34,256 nucleotides of DNA from Trichosporon coremiiforme. Taxonomy: Eukaryota > Basidiomycota > Tremellomycetes > Trichosporonales > Trichosporonaceae. Location of the stretch: contig BCJJ01000067.1 in the NCBI GenBank assembly GCA_039545355.1, forward strand, positions 1 through 34,256. Direction: 5' to 3'. This document shows positions 20,687 to 32,379 of this stretch, piece by piece (positions within the stretch are counted from its first letter, which is position 1; each line of letters begins with the position of its first letter). Position numbers and translations under genes: made by a program. A model generated the notes under the pieces. That model was given only the letters and a program-made list of their open reading frames with translations, was not told where the DNA came from and made no database searches.

Positions 20687-21678
20687 GAGGCCGGCGGTGA
20701 CCAACTGACACGGTTGCAGGCCGGGTCTACCGGTCTGAGACCAGTCTAGTTGGTGGATGGGAAGGCAACGGACGGCACGGTGGGGCGTTGGTGCTGAGTC
20801 AAGTTGGACGCTGAAAAGTCGCTCTGGGTGCGAGGTGTCGAGTGACGAACGACCAGATGCTGACTACTCTCGTTGGCACGGACGAAGCGATGCGCGCAAG
20901 GGGTTGGACGATTGGGCGACGTGCTCGCCGGGTCGGAAGACGATTCAAGCGTAGGGTAGGTTCCAGCGGGGAAGGTGTAGTGCCGACCGAGGAAGTCACG
21001 GGTGAGTTCACCAACTAAGGAGACCCACCGTAGACGAGGAAGCAACGAGTGAGGGAACGAGGGGTAGGGTGCTGCACTCGGCGTGTTCAGAGCAATGACT
21101 CGGGCGAGCTGTGGGAGAGAGAACGACGGGAAGCAGGTCGGTTGGTAGTGGCGACAAAGCTGCTCGAGGGGACCAGCGAGAGAGAAGAGAGAGGGGAGGA
21201 GTGATGGGTCAAGTCGAGGTTGAGAACATAAAACTCGGTCGATGATTGATTTTTTGGTCGGGGTCGAGGTGTCGGGGGCGAGAAGGGCGACGGGAACGAC
21301 GAGAAGAGGGGGGGGGAGGGAAGTCGAGATGGGGAGGATGGGGAGGGGGGAAGTGGTCGGATCAAAAATGGGATGAGTGGATTTGGAGAGAGTAAAAGTC
21401 TGTAGGAGAGAGAAACGGCCAAAAGTCCAAGTTAGGTGTCCTCTCACCAAGTGCCAGGTGCCCAGTGTGCCAGTGCCAGACCAGTGGCCAGCGGGCAGCA
21501 GCCAGCCAGAGGACTTGTTAGGCTGAGTTTGGCTGGAGCCGGGTGAGGTAGGCTGAGTAGGCCACACGGGCACACGGCCAGACGGACGCAGAACGCCCGT
21601 ACGGTCAGAGAGGTGCGGCCGTACGCTGCACCGCCCAAGGCCAACCAAACGCGGTAAACCACCCAGGCAGGCCTAATC

Positions 21679-21705
21679 ACCCACCCACCCACCCACCCAC
21701 CCACC
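21679..21705 (+). repeat. (ACCC)6 microsatellite
   Basis: Six perfect ACCC units plus ACC are followed by a run of seven A. The minus strand reads GGGT repeats, again quadruplex-capable. It is located roughly midway between two divergent genes. Confidence 0.85.
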
Positions 21706-22300
21706 GAAAAAAAGCTCCCAGTCCCAACTCGAGCGAGTCGCCACTGTAGGGCATCCGACCCCAGCCAGCTACCCCAGGGTCACCTGGGTTGTCACCATGC
21801 TTTGTCGACTGAATCGTCACAGGTAGGCAGGTTCAGTAGTCAGGTGCCAGCAAAGTAGTGCCAGCACATCAAGGAGGAGCATGTGCATGCAGTGAGAGGG
21901 GAATTGCCGTGGTGTTCTGGCTCTGGTGTTGTGCGTCGTCGGATGTGCGTTGGTCATGGTGCGCAATGGATGCAAGGTCGACGGCGGAGCCAAAAGTGTT
22001 GGTCTCGTTGGTGTTGCACCCATGACCAAAAGACCAAAACATGCGACTACGCTCCGTGCGACTGACCGACGGCTCCAAACACCCACCCCTCCTCAGGCGC
22101 ACCACCAGAGGACTCCACCGCCGGGGCAGTCGGCTCACGGCTCGATCCTCCTCCAAGGCACAGCTGTATATCAAATTTGCGCAAACCCTCTACTCTCCAA
22201 TTGTCAATGCTCCTTTGGCCACCCTTAACCATGGGGTCCGAACAAGTTTTGTTGCTCGACCGTGGCAAACTTCGACCACTCTGAATCCTCGACTCTCCAT

Positions 22301-22342
22301 CGTGGGAAACCTGTTGAAACTGACTTGCCCACCGTGGGAAAC
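22301..22342 (+). promoter_or_regulatory. Paired CGTGGGAAACC elements upstream of BRR2
   Basis: GTGGGAA occurs at 22302-22308 and 22334-22340, each inside a shared CGTGGGAAACCT word, about 390-430 nt before the BRR2 start. GTGGGAA is the known core for CSL-family (CBF1/RBP-J) proteins, which fungi also have. The repetition is seen directly; binding is inference. Confidence 0.25.
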
Positions 22343-22729
22343 CTTCCTCCCATCATCCATCGTCACCACGAGACTTCATGTTGCTGGCAGCCACACGTAA
22401 TAGCTTATCACATTCCCATTTCTTTGTTCTGTCCTCCCTGCTACTGATCGCGCGTTTCAATCAGCCAACAATCTCAACTCGACGGTTACAACCAAGAGCT
22501 CACCGAAGAGCAACCTCATCCGCCAACCCCGTCCTCGCGCGCCCTTCACAAAGAGCCGCCGGGTTACAACGACCTGAAGGACGACACGCGGACGAAGGAT
22601 CGCCTTTGTGTGCATTCACCAGACCGCCCGTCTTTCAAAAACAGCTGCACGAAGTTGTCAAAAATCGCCGACCGTCCCGCCACTCTCGCCTATCACTGTA
22701 ACAACACCAGCGCCGCGTAATCCATCAAG

Positions 22730-25700
22730 ATGTCGGGAGGCGGCAAAAGGGATCTGTCCCAGTTCAACTATGGAGCCATCAGTAGTCTCGTCGTTAACCA
22801 GGGTAAGTTGTTTCGAGGCTTAAGGTGGCAAATCGATGATGCTGATGTCACCCACAGACCGATCGGTGATCAGGAGCGATGAGCCTACCGGACAGCCCGA
22901 GTCGCTTGTTGGACGCATCAGCGTGAGAGACATGGGATCGCGCGTTCAACATGAAGCCCCGAAGGATCTCGAGAAGAAGAAGGCCAAGGCCCAGCGATCG
23001 CAAGCCGAGGCCGAGGAGCGCGCTATCCGCCGCGCCCAAGAGGCCTCGACCGCGCGCTTCGGAGCTGCCGACGTTCTGGCTTCCGTGGCAGAGATGGAGG
23101 GACTGCGGTATAGGCCGCGTACCGCCGAGACCAGCGAGGTCTACGAGCTTCTCCTCGGTCTCGTCCACCGCCAGCTCGGAGACCAGACGTCTGAGGTCGT
23201 GCGATCCGCCACCGACACCATCCTCGAGTCACTCAAGGACGAGGACATGAAGGAGTTTGACAAGCGAAAGGAGGTCGAGTCGATTGTCGGAACCGTCACG
23301 GAGGATTCTTGGGGTCAGCTCGTCAACCTCAGCAAGAAGATCACCGACTACACCGAGGAGGAGGAAGGACCGACTGGCGACGATCGCGAGCGCGCTGTCG
23401 ACAACGAGGGTGTCGCCGTTCTGTTCGAGGATGACGACGACGATGACGAGGAGGACTTTGAGATCAAGAACCGCGCCTCTGACGACGAGGATGAGGATGA
23501 GGACGAGGACGAGGAGAAGGAAGAGGAGGACGCCGAGGCTGAGCCCATGGACGAGGACGACGCGGTCGTCGTCGGCAAATCTGGAACGAAACAGAAGGAA
23601 AAGTCGGACAAGGTCTCGCCGCACGAGGTCGACGGATTCTGGCTGCAGCGCCTCATCGGCTCCTACTACCCCGACCCCGTCCAGGCTGCCGATTTCACGC
23701 AGCAGGCTCTCGACCTTCTCGGCTCTGAGGCTGAACTCCGCGACCTTGAGAACTCGCTCGCCGAGATGTTCGGTTACGAGCACTTCGACCTTATTGCGAC
23801 CCTCACCAAGAACCGTGACGTGATTGTTTGGTGCACGAAGCTCGCCCGTGCGGACGAGAACGGCCGTCAGGACATCGAGGTCGCCATGCGTGAGCGTGGT
23901 GTTGGATGGATCCTGCGCGACCTGCGCGGTGGACGGAAAGACGAGGATGACCAGGCTATTGTCGTCCCCAAGAAGGCCACTCTCGCCCCTGGCTCAGTTG
24001 CGCAGCCGCAACGAGTCATCGACATCGACTCGCTCGTCTTCTCGGAGGGTGGACACCTCATGTCCCGCAAAAAGGTCAAGCTCCCGGAAGGCTCGTTTAA
24101 GCGTCAGTTCAAGGGATACGAGGAGATTCACGTCCCCGAGCCGAAGCGTCGTGAGCTGCAGCCTGGAGAACTGGTGCCCGTCACGGCGATGCCCGATTGG
24201 ACGCAGCCTGTGTGGCAGAGCGTAAACGCGACCAAGCTTAACCCCATTCAAAGCAAGGTCTATCCGATCGCTTTCGAGACCAACGAACCGATGCTTATTT
24301 GTGCGCCTACCGGTGCCGGTAAGACGAACTGTGCTGCGCTCGCCATGCTCCGCACGATCGGCCAGTTCCGGGACCCCGAGACCGGACACATTGACCTCGA
24401 CTCGTTCAAAATCATCTACGTCTCGCCCATGAAGGCGCTTGTACAGGAGCAGGTCGCTGCTTTCAGCAAGCGTTTCAAGGACCTCGGCATCAAGGTTGCC
24501 GAGCTGACTGGTGACTCGCAGCTCACCAAGCAGCAGATCACCGAGACCCAGATCATCGTCACGACGCCGGAAAAGTACGACGTCATCACCCGCAAGGCTA
24601 CCGACACGAGTTACACTAATCTCGTTCGCCTGATCATCGTCGACGAGATCCATCTGCTCCACGACGACCGTGGACCTGTCCTCGAGTCGATTCTGTCGCG
24701 TACCATCCGCAAGATGGACCAGACCCGCGACGAGGTCCGTGTCGTTGGTCTCTCCGCCACGCTCCCTAATTACAAGGACGTTGCTGCTTTCCTCCGCGTC
24801 GACACCAAGAAGGGTCTCTTCTACTTTGACGCTTCTTACCGACCAGTCGGCCTGAAGCAGCAGTTCATCGGTGTCACGGAGAAGAAGGCCATTAAGCGCC
24901 TGCAGACGATCAACGAGGTGTGCTACGAGAAGGTTCTGAACCAGGCTGGCAAGTCCCAGACGCTCGTGTTCGTGCACTCGCGTAAGGAGACCGCCAAGAC
25001 GGCCAAGTTCCTCCGCGACATGGCCATGGAGAAGGACACCCTCACGCAGTTCATCAACCCGGAGGGTGCCTCGCGTGAGGTCCTCATCCACGAGGCGAAC
25101 GAGTGCAAGGACCTCAACCTGAAGGACCTGCTTCCCTTCGGTTTCGGTATCCACCACGCCGGTATGAGCCGCGAGGACCGTACTGTCGTTGAGGACCTCT
25201 TCCTCGAGGGACACATCCAGGTGCTCGTCTGTACCGCCACCCTCGCTTGGGGTGTCAACCTGCCCGCCCACACGGTCATCATCAAGGGCACCCAGGTCTA
25301 CAACCCTGAGAAGGGTCGCTGGTCCGAGCTCTCGCCGCAGGACGTGCTGCAGATGCTTGGTCGTGCCGGACGGCCGCAGTTCGACACCTTCGGAGAAGGT
25401 ATCATCATCACGAACCACGGCGAACTGCAGTACTACACCAGTCTGATGAACCAGCAGCTTCCGATCGAGTCGCAGTTCGTCTCGCGCATGATCGACAACC
25501 TCAACGCCGAGATTGTCCTGGGCTCGGTCCGTAACCGTGACGAGGGTGTGCAGTGGCTCGGTTACACCTATCTGTACGTGCGTATGCTCGGTTCGCCTGG
25601 TCTTTACAACGTCGGAGCCGACTACCTGGAGGGCGACGCCGCGCTCATTCAGAAGCGTGCGGATCTCATCCACTCCGCCGCCGTCCAGCTCGAGAAGGGC

Positions 25701-28700
25701 GGTCTCATCCGCTACGACCGTGCCACAGGTGTTTTCCAGTCGACCGACCTCGGCCGTATCGCCTCGCACTACTACATCACGTACTCGTCCATGGCGACCT
25801 ACAACAAGCACCTGAAGCCCGGACTCGGCCTCATTGACCTCTTCCGTGTCTTTGCGCTGTCGAATGAGTTCAAGCTCATCCCTGTTCGTCAGGAGGAGAA
25901 GCTCGAGCTCGCCAAGCTGCTCGAGCGTGTTCCGATCCCCGTCAAGGAGAGCGTCGACGAGCCTGTCGCCAAGGTCAACGTGCTTCTCCAGGCGTACATC
26001 TCGCAGCTCAAGCTCAGCGGTTTTGACATTGTCACCGACATGGTTTTCGTTCAGCAGTCGGCTGGTCGTATTCTCCGCGCCATGTTTGAGATCTGTCTGA
26101 AGAAGGGCTGGGCCCAGCCCACCCACCTCGCCCTCGACATGTGCAAGATGGTCGAGCGCAGGATGTGGAAGGCGATGTCACCTCTCCGCCAGTTCCCGCG
26201 CATTCCTCCCGAGATCATCACCCGAGCCGAGCGCAAGGAGTTCCCGTGGCACCGCTACTTTGACCTCGACGCTGCGGAGCTCGGCGAGCTGATTGGTCTG
26301 CCCAAGTCGGGTCAGATGATTGAGTCGCTCGTTCACAAGTTCCCTCGCCTTGACCTGCAGGCCCACGTGCTTCCCCTCACCCGCTCGCTGCTCAAGATCA
26401 ACCTCACGATCACCCCCGATTTCGTGTGGGACTACGACATCCACGGCCAGACCCAGCTCTTCTGGATCCTTGTTGAGGACGTCGACGGTGAACGCATTCT
26501 CTTCCACGACACGTTTGTGCTCCGCGAGAAGTTTGCCACCGACGAGCACTATGTCACGATCACGGTCCCGATCTCGGAACCTGTCCCGCCTAACTACTAC
26601 ATCTCGGTCATCTCGGACCGCTGGATGCAGAGCGAGACGCGTCTCCCGGTCTCATTCCAGCACTTGATCCGCCCTGAGCCCTTCCCTCCCCACACTCCCC
26701 TGCTGGACCTCCAGCCCCTCCCCGTCTCGGCTCTGCACAACAAGGCGTTCGAGAACCTCTACCCCTTCGAGTCGTTCAACAAGATCCAGACGCAGGTCTT
26801 CCAGGCTCTGTTCACGACCGACGACAACGTCTTCATCGGTGCCCCCACCGGCTCCGGCAAGACGTTCTGCGCCGAGTTCGCCCTCCTCCGCCTCTGGAGC
26901 CAGCGCGACCCGCCCCGCGCCGTCTGCATCGAGCCGTACCAGGAGATGGTCGACATGCGCGTTGCCGAGTGGTCGGAGAAGTTCAAGCCGCTTAACAAGG
27001 AGGTCGTCGCGCTCACGGGTGAGGCCACCGCCGACCTGGCACTCCTTCGCAAGTCGGATATCGCCGTGTGCACGCCCGCCCAGTGGGACCTGCTCTCGCG
27101 ACGATGGAAGTCACGCAAGGACGTGCAGGAGATCGGTCTTCTCATCGCCGACGAGCTCCAGCTCATCGGTGGCGATGTCGGCTCGACGTACGAGGTTATT
27201 GTCTCTCGTACCCGCTACGTCTCGCAGCAGACTGGCAAGCCGACTCGTATCGTCGCTTGCTCCGTCTCCCTCGCCAACGCCCGCGACCTCGGAGACTGGA
27301 TCGGTGCTTCATCGCAGAACGTCTTTAACTTCTCGCCGGCTGCCCGTCCCCTGCCTCTCGAGGTCCACCTCCAGAGCTTCAACGTTCCCCATTTCCCGTC
27401 GCTGATGCTTGCCATGGCCAAGCCTGCCTACCTGTCCATGGTCGAGAACGCCAAGGGACGCCCGACAATCATCTTCGTCGCGAGCCGCAAGCAGTCCAAA
27501 CTGACTGCCAACGACCTCGTCACGTACGTGCTTGCCGATGACGACGAGCAGCGTTTCTTGAACGTGGATCCCGAGGAGCTCGCCCCGCACCTTGACCGCC
27601 TCGACGACCAGGAGCTCGCCGAAACCCTGCGGTACGGTATCGGTTACTACCACGAGGCGCTCAGCAAGAAGGACAAGCGCATCGTTACGGGTCTCTTTGA
27701 CACTGGTGCCATCAAGGTGCTCGTTGCGAGCAAGGACACTGCGTGGTCGCTCCCCGTTTCGTCCTACATGGTCATCATTATGGGCGTGCAGTACTTTGAT
27801 GGCCAGGAGCACCGCTACGTCGACTATGCGATCGCGGACGTGCTTCAGATGATGGGCCGCGCGTGCCGCCCGACGATTGACAGCTCGTCGCGCTGCGTGC
27901 TCATGTGCCAGCAGACGCGCAAGGACTTCTTCAAGAAGTTCCTGAACGAGGCGCTGCCGGTCGAGTCGAGCCTGCCGAGCTACCTGCACGACCACTTCAA
28001 CGCCGAGATTGTCGCGCGCACGATCGAGAACAAGCAGGAGGCCGTCGACTGGTGCACGTGGACGTGGTTTTACCGCCGCCTCGCGCAGAACCCAGGCTTC
28101 TACAACCTGCAGGGCACGTCGCCGACGCACGTCGCCGAGTACCTGTCCGAGCTGGTTGAGAACACGGTGAACGACCTCGCGGAGTCGGACTGCATCATCG
28201 TGCAGGACGACATGGACCTGCTCCCGAACAACCTGGGCATGATCGCGTCCTTCTACTACATTTCGTACATCACTGTCGAGACGTTCTCCGCCTCGATCAA
28301 GGACACGACCAAGCTCAAGGGCCTGCTCGAGATTGTCTCGTCTGCCAACGAGTTCGAGACCGTCCCCATCCGGCACCACGAGGACTCGATCCTGTCGCGC
28401 ATCTACGACCGTGTCCCCGTCAAGGTCGCCAAGCCGGACTTCCACTCGCCGTACTTCAAGACGTACCTCCTGCTGCAGGCGCACTTCAGCCGTCTGCACC
28501 TGCCGCCCGATCTCGTCATCGACCAGGCCGCCATCCTCGGCAAGGTCACCGGTCTCCTGTCTGCGTGCGTCGACGTCATGTCGTCCAAGTCGTACCTCAA
28601 CTGTCTTGGCGCCATGGACCTGTCGCAGATGTGCGTGCAGGCGATTTGGGACCGCGACTCGCCCCTCAAGCAGGTGCCGTACTTTGACGGCCCCGTGCTG

Positions 28701-29228
28701 CAGAGGTTCAAGGACGCGGGTCTCGACAGCGTCTACGACATCATGGAGCTGGAAGACGACCAGCGCAACGAGTTGCTGCAGATGAACGACCGTCAGCTCG
28801 CCCGCGTGGCCAAGTTTGTCAACTCGTACCCGAATATCGAGGTCGCGTACGAGGTCGAGGACTCCGACAGCCTCGACTCCTCCACCCCCGTCACGCTCAA
28901 GGTCACGCTGGACCGCGAGGCAGACGAGGACGACCCCGACGACATGGCGGCCGACGCGCCCCTGTTCCCGCACCGCAAGATGGTGCAGTGGTGGCTCGTC
29001 GTCGGCGACAGCAAGTCCAAGAACCTCTACGCCATCAAGAAGGTCACGGTCAAGGCGCGTCTCAACGCCAAGCTCGAATTCACCCTGCCCCAGGGCACGC
29101 ATAACCTCAAGCTGTACCTCATCTCGGACAGCTACTCGGGCGCTGACCAGGACTTTGACCTCGACCCGCTCGTCGTGGCGGAGGGCGAGAGCAGTGACGA
29201 GGACGAGAGCATGGATGAGGATGACTAG
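22730..29228 (+). CDS. BRR2: Brr2, U5 snRNP Ski2-like RNA helicase
   Basis: Brr2 unwinds U4/U6 in the nuclear spliceosome to activate it and also acts in disassembly. Exons are 22730-22802 and 22858-29228 (55-nt intron), giving 2147 residues, near yeast (2163) and human (2136). An acidic N-terminal stretch (DDDDDDEEDFE, then EDEDEDEDEEKEEED) precedes a PWI-like region (about 279-357). Helicase cassette 1 has Walker A APTGAGKT (507-514), DEIH (620-623) and QMLGRAGRPQFD (from 856), followed by its Sec63 unit. Cassette 2 has APTGSGKT (1353-1360), a degenerate DELQ (1456-1459) and QMMGRACRPT (from 1688), then the second Sec63 unit and an acidic end (DEDESMDEDD). An intact active first cassette with a diverged second one is the normal Brr2 pattern. 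The start ATG has A at -3 and follows a C/T- and A-rich leader. Confidence 0.97.
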
Positions 29229-30000
29229 GCGCGAGCGCGAGCGGAAGCGAGCGTAGCGCGGTAGAGAGGGCGTAGAAGGAGAGCGAGGCGACAGAACGAT
29301 TAGAATCCAGTAGAATCAGATCTCAGTAGGATACAATAGTGCAAAATGTACCATTACTCGATAGCCCGTTGCAAGTTAGGGGAGTGGCCGTGCGGGGAAG
29401 TGGGAAGTAGGAAGTGCAGCTCACGTGGGAGTGGCCGTGCGGGGAAGTGGGAAGTAGGAAGTGCAGCTCACGTCGCGTCGACATGACGGGGCCACCCATC
29501 GGCGGGCGCATCGGAGAGCCCATCGGAGACCGCGGCCCAGTGAAGCAACTCCGAACCACACTTTGGCAACAAGGTCCGCTGTATCGCACTCACAGCTGCG
29601 CTCTGTGCACCATGATCGGGAGCTGGCTTGGCCTGGAGATTGGAATCATGCAGCTCGCACACCCGTAGTGTGTCCCCAACCGTACCCCTTTCCCTCTGCT
29701 GCTGCAACCCTCGCACTCGTTCGACGTCCTTCGAAGATGAGAGAATGGGATTCTGAATCCTCCCGCACCTTGCTCCCCCTTCGCCCTTCACGCTGTGTGT
29801 GTCGTGGCCAGAGGGTGGTTTACAAGTCGCAAGACTTGATGTGCACCCCGTTCTTGGTCCCACCTCTCGACTCTCGAAGTGGGACTCTGCGTCGACACTA
29901 CGCTTCGCCGCCTCGACCTGTCAACCCCTCGACAGCTCAGCCTTGGTGATTCCATTCAACACTTCCCCTCGGCGCCTCGACCATCGTCTTCAACGCCAGC
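29229..30000. other. Intergenic region after BRR2
   Basis: It holds the BRR2 3' UTR (repeated gcgag words just after the stop, then A-rich sequence near 29300-29350), a 47-bp tandem duplication, and C/T-rich sequence from about 29850 that looks like the leader of the next gene. I find no coding exon. Confidence 0.55.
29381..29473 (+). repeat. 47-bp tandem duplication, two copies
   Basis: The unit begins ggagtggccgtgcggggaag and ends gcagctcacgtg. The second copy starts at 29428 and is identical for 46 nt. Identity implies a recent duplication. The first copy's junction creates CACGTG, an E-box palindrome, which the second lacks (CACGTCG). Confidence 0.95.
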
Positions 30001-30723
30001 ATGAGCAACTTCTTCCGCCGCAACAGGCAGGACCCCTTCGGCCCTCCCCCCTTGGATGCCCGTGCTCCTCCCCACTACACGCCGTACAACCCTGGTCGTC
30101 CCGTTATGGCCACCGCGCCGCCAGTTTACGTATCAGTGAACCACCAGTCGGCCTATCCCGACCCAACCCAGTGGGGGTACGCCAGTGACTCATCCTACTC
30201 CAGCGGCGCGAGTTATGCCACAGCCATGTCGAACGGTAGATTCAGATCGAGCTCAGTCTATCCTCGTCCGTTTCTTCCGCAGCCGTATGTGCCCGGAACC
30301 GGTGGGTCAATGGCCAACGTGTCCTACGGTTCTCACTACGCTGAGCCCTCCTCCACCTCCTCCCGTCCCGCCCGCCAGTGTACCCATCAGACCTGCCCCG
30401 GCTCGGTCTGCCAGAGCAATCACACGTACAACCCCGCGCAGGGACAACGTTTCCTGGCTTCGAACTACCCCCAGATTCCGCACGAGCAGGAGTCCTGGAA
30501 CCAGCGCCGCCAGCGCGAGTCGAGGAATGCGCACTGGACGGCCAACGCGAAACCGGGCGTGGGGCAGTATGATTGGAAGGACCATGCTGGGCCTGCGCAG
30601 CGCGATGAGTGGCATTTGCATAAGGAGAATTGCTCTGAGAGGTGTGCGTGCAAGCTCGATCGTAGGGAGGGGATTAAGGAGAGGGAGTGGATTCGGTATG
30701 GCGAGGGGAGTGGGAGGCGCTAG
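30001..30723 (+). CDS. Unrecognised protein rich in Tyr, Ser, Pro (240 aa)
   Basis: An intact single-exon ORF starts in a good context (gccagcATGagc) after a C/T-rich leader. The first 130 residues are low-complexity (Ser, Tyr, Pro, Gly; for example SDSSYSSGASY). The C-terminal half looks folded or binding-competent: QCTHQTCPGSVCQSNHTYN (four Cys and two His within about 19 residues) and later CSERCACKL. These Cys pairs could bind metal, but I recognise no family. There is no signal peptide or membrane segment. Third-position GC bias is strong through most of the frame, so I trust it as a gene. Function is unknown. Confidence 0.7.
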   Translation: MSNFFRRNRQDPFGPPPLDARAPPHYTPYNPGRPVMATAPPVYVSVNHQSAYPDPTQWGYASDSSYSSGASYATAMSNGRFRSSSVYPRPFLPQPYVPGTGGSMANVSYGSHYAEPSSTSSRPARQCTHQTCPGSVCQSNHTYNPAQGQRFLASNYPQIPHEQESWNQRRQRESRNAHWTANAKPGVGQYDWKDHAGPAQRDEWHLHKENCSERCACKLDRREGIKEREWIRYGEGSGRR

Positions 30724-31500
30724 AGATGCGGTTTCGGGTGAGAGCACGCATCACAATTTCCTATCCCAATTCTTCCATGTAACACCACCCAAAGCCCACC
30801 TGCACGACCACTCCCACCAACCCCCTCGCCGCAACTTCCATGACATCAGGGCACCACCTCGCATCATCGCCTGTTCCATTCCAACAGTCAAGTTCTCCAT
30901 CACACCCACCAACATCCCTCCTCACATCCCAAGCCCACTTCCGTACTAGAATATCCGCATGAGGCTGGACATTGCACAGTCTCGTTTCCTTTTCCGTTTG
31001 GAAGTTTTCGGGTAAGCAGAAAATGGCATTGAACTTTCGTGCACTATAAGGCGATCATCCGCCTGCCAGCCAGCCACTATCACCAATCTTTACAGAGACA
31101 AACCGAAGAGCTTGTCCATCACCATAGCAGCGGACGTCCACGTCTTTAAAGCCACACTTGACATCCTGTGCAACAACCCTCCGTTCGATGCGAGTGCAAT
31201 TGCCGGGCTCGCTCTGTCTCGTCGATCGGAACCTTGTGCATCACAGCTGTGGCACCGCCTCTCCGGATTTCGCGCAATTGTTGTGATTTCGCTGTACCGA
31301 GCTGCCTGTCCATCAAAGCACTTGGTCTCGCTATTTACCATCGCTCTTCACTACTGAGAAGGTGGATGTTGATGAACAAGCTTGCATGGAAGCTGGTGGG
31401 TGGAGGTCCACACATGTGTATAAGAAGGCACGTCCTGCACCTCGCCAAGGAGCAACAAAACACACCCACACGCTCCTTCAAGCCGTGGTCACCCGGCAGA
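30724..31500. other. Intergenic region upstream of the 292-aa ORF
   Basis: It contains the 3' UTR of the preceding gene, CCAC-rich sequence at about 30780-30940, and then the promoter of the next gene with a TATA-like element at 31419. I see no coding exon. An ATG at 31366 is in frame with the downstream gene but lies upstream of the TATA-like box. Confidence 0.5.
31419..31424 (+). promoter_or_regulatory. TATA-like box (TATAAG)
   Basis: TATAAG lies 82 nt before the ATG at 31501. It argues for transcription starting downstream of 31440, and so against the earlier in-frame ATGs at 31366 and 31372. Confidence 0.45.
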
Positions 31501-32379
31501 ATGACGCGTGGCTACTTGTCTTTCCTCTCCAACCCTCACGGAAACTTTCAGCAGGGCTTCGACCTCGACGACATTTCGAGCTGGTCTTCTTCCACTTCTA
31601 CTCTTGCTCATTCCGTCAACCGCTCTTCCCCCAAGTCTTCCTCCACGACCTTCCCCGCCTCCAGCCTCAAGTTCACGAAGCGCCGCAACCGCCGTACCCT
31701 CCTTCTTCTTCTGCGCATGATCTCCGAGGACTCTAGCCCCGGAACCCCCATCTACGACCACCACAAGTGTCGTGGCGCCCTCTCTGCGCCTGTCTCCTTC
31801 GTCTCGCCCTCCCCTCCCGACCTCCCGCAGCTCGACCTCGACACCACCGCCATGCGCGACCCCACCGGAGTCCTGCGCTTCCCCCTCTCCACAGAAGAGG
31901 AGCGTACTTGGCTCTCCTTCTCCTCGCTCGGCTCCGTGCCCAAGCTAGACCGCCACGCGATTATGGCCGCGCACCAGCGTACTTCCACCCCTCCCCCTGA
32001 GGGAGTCACCGACACGCCCCGCCCCGCGCTGAGTGCGCATCATACCTGGCTCGTTCTGCAGAACGTGGATCGCGCCTTCTTCCGCGAGCACGGCCCTGCC
32101 GTCGCGCGTGGCACGCTCAAACTCGGCGTCATCCATGAGTCCGCTAGTGTCAAGATCCTCGGCTGCCGCGTCACGGTTGGGCGCTGGCACCGTGCCGTAT
32201 GGTTCGAGGACGAGTGTGAGCACTTCAAGGACCCCCTCGCTGGGGTTGCGGTTTGTCATGAGAAAGGGCCTTGCGCGCTTGAGCTGCACGAGTTCGTCCG
32301 CGTTAATGAGGCTGCTTTTGACAAGATCCCAGGGCCCGTCAAGCGTGCTCTTGGGTACGACAAGTATGTCAAGGCTTAG
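31501..32379 (+). CDS. Unrecognised protein (292 aa)
   Basis: A single-exon ORF has a good start context (ggcagaATGacg) and strong third-position C bias. The N-terminal 90 residues are Ser-rich and then basic (FTKRRNRRTLLLLLRMI), with a short Leu run that is too brief and too charged to call a membrane segment. The C-terminal half (about 170-292) looks folded: TWLVLQNVDRAFFREHGPAVARGTLKL, then RWHRAVWFEDECEHFKD and CALELHEFVRVNEAAFDKIP. I do not recognise the family; it may be lineage-specific. The frame is open to about 31168, but the TATA-like box supports this start. Confidence 0.7.
   Translation: MTRGYLSFLSNPHGNFQQGFDLDDISSWSSSTSTLAHSVNRSSPKSSSTTFPASSLKFTKRRNRRTLLLLLRMISEDSSPGTPIYDHHKCRGALSAPVSFVSPSPPDLPQLDLDTTAMRDPTGVLRFPLSTEEERTWLSFSSLGSVPKLDRHAIMAAHQRTSTPPPEGVTDTPRPALSAHHTWLVLQNVDRAFFREHGPAVARGTLKLGVIHESASVKILGCRVTVGRWHRAVWFEDECEHFKDPLAGVAVCHEKGPCALELHEFVRVNEAAFDKIPGPVKRALGYDKYVKA

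Larger units (their letters stand above)
20687..22729. promoter_or_regulatory. Divergent intergenic region between the Set3-like gene and BRR2
   Basis: From 20687 to about 21480 the minus strand is strongly pyrimidine-rich (CTCTC, TTCCC and CCTCCCC runs), typical of a promoter and long leader for the Set3-like gene. Around 21440-21520 the short word GTGCCAG/GCCAGC recurs. At 21679-21705 there is an ACCC array. From about 22200 the plus strand becomes the BRR2 leader side and contains two copies of CGTGGGAAACCT. No coding exon is evident. Open frames on both strands here either lack an ATG or lack coding bias. Confidence 0.5.

Noticed and set aside
20746..21648. 300-codon open frame upstream of the Set3-like gene, minus strand
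   Set aside because: It has no in-frame ATG near its start and its composition (Pro, Ser, Leu) follows from the pyrimidine-rich leader. I treat it as 5' UTR and promoter.
22041..22400. 119-codon ORF with ATG before BRR2
   Set aside because: No coding bias, and it overlaps the probable BRR2 promoter and leader. At best it is a chance ORF.
23994..26126. 710-codon open frame on the minus strand opposite BRR2
   Set aside because: It mirrors the highly biased codon use of BRR2 and has no protein-like motifs. The sense strand encodes unmistakable helicase motifs.
27309..29102. 597-codon open frame opposite the 3' half of BRR2
   Set aside because: Same antisense shadow effect; repetitive Val/Arg/Leu composition and no domain.
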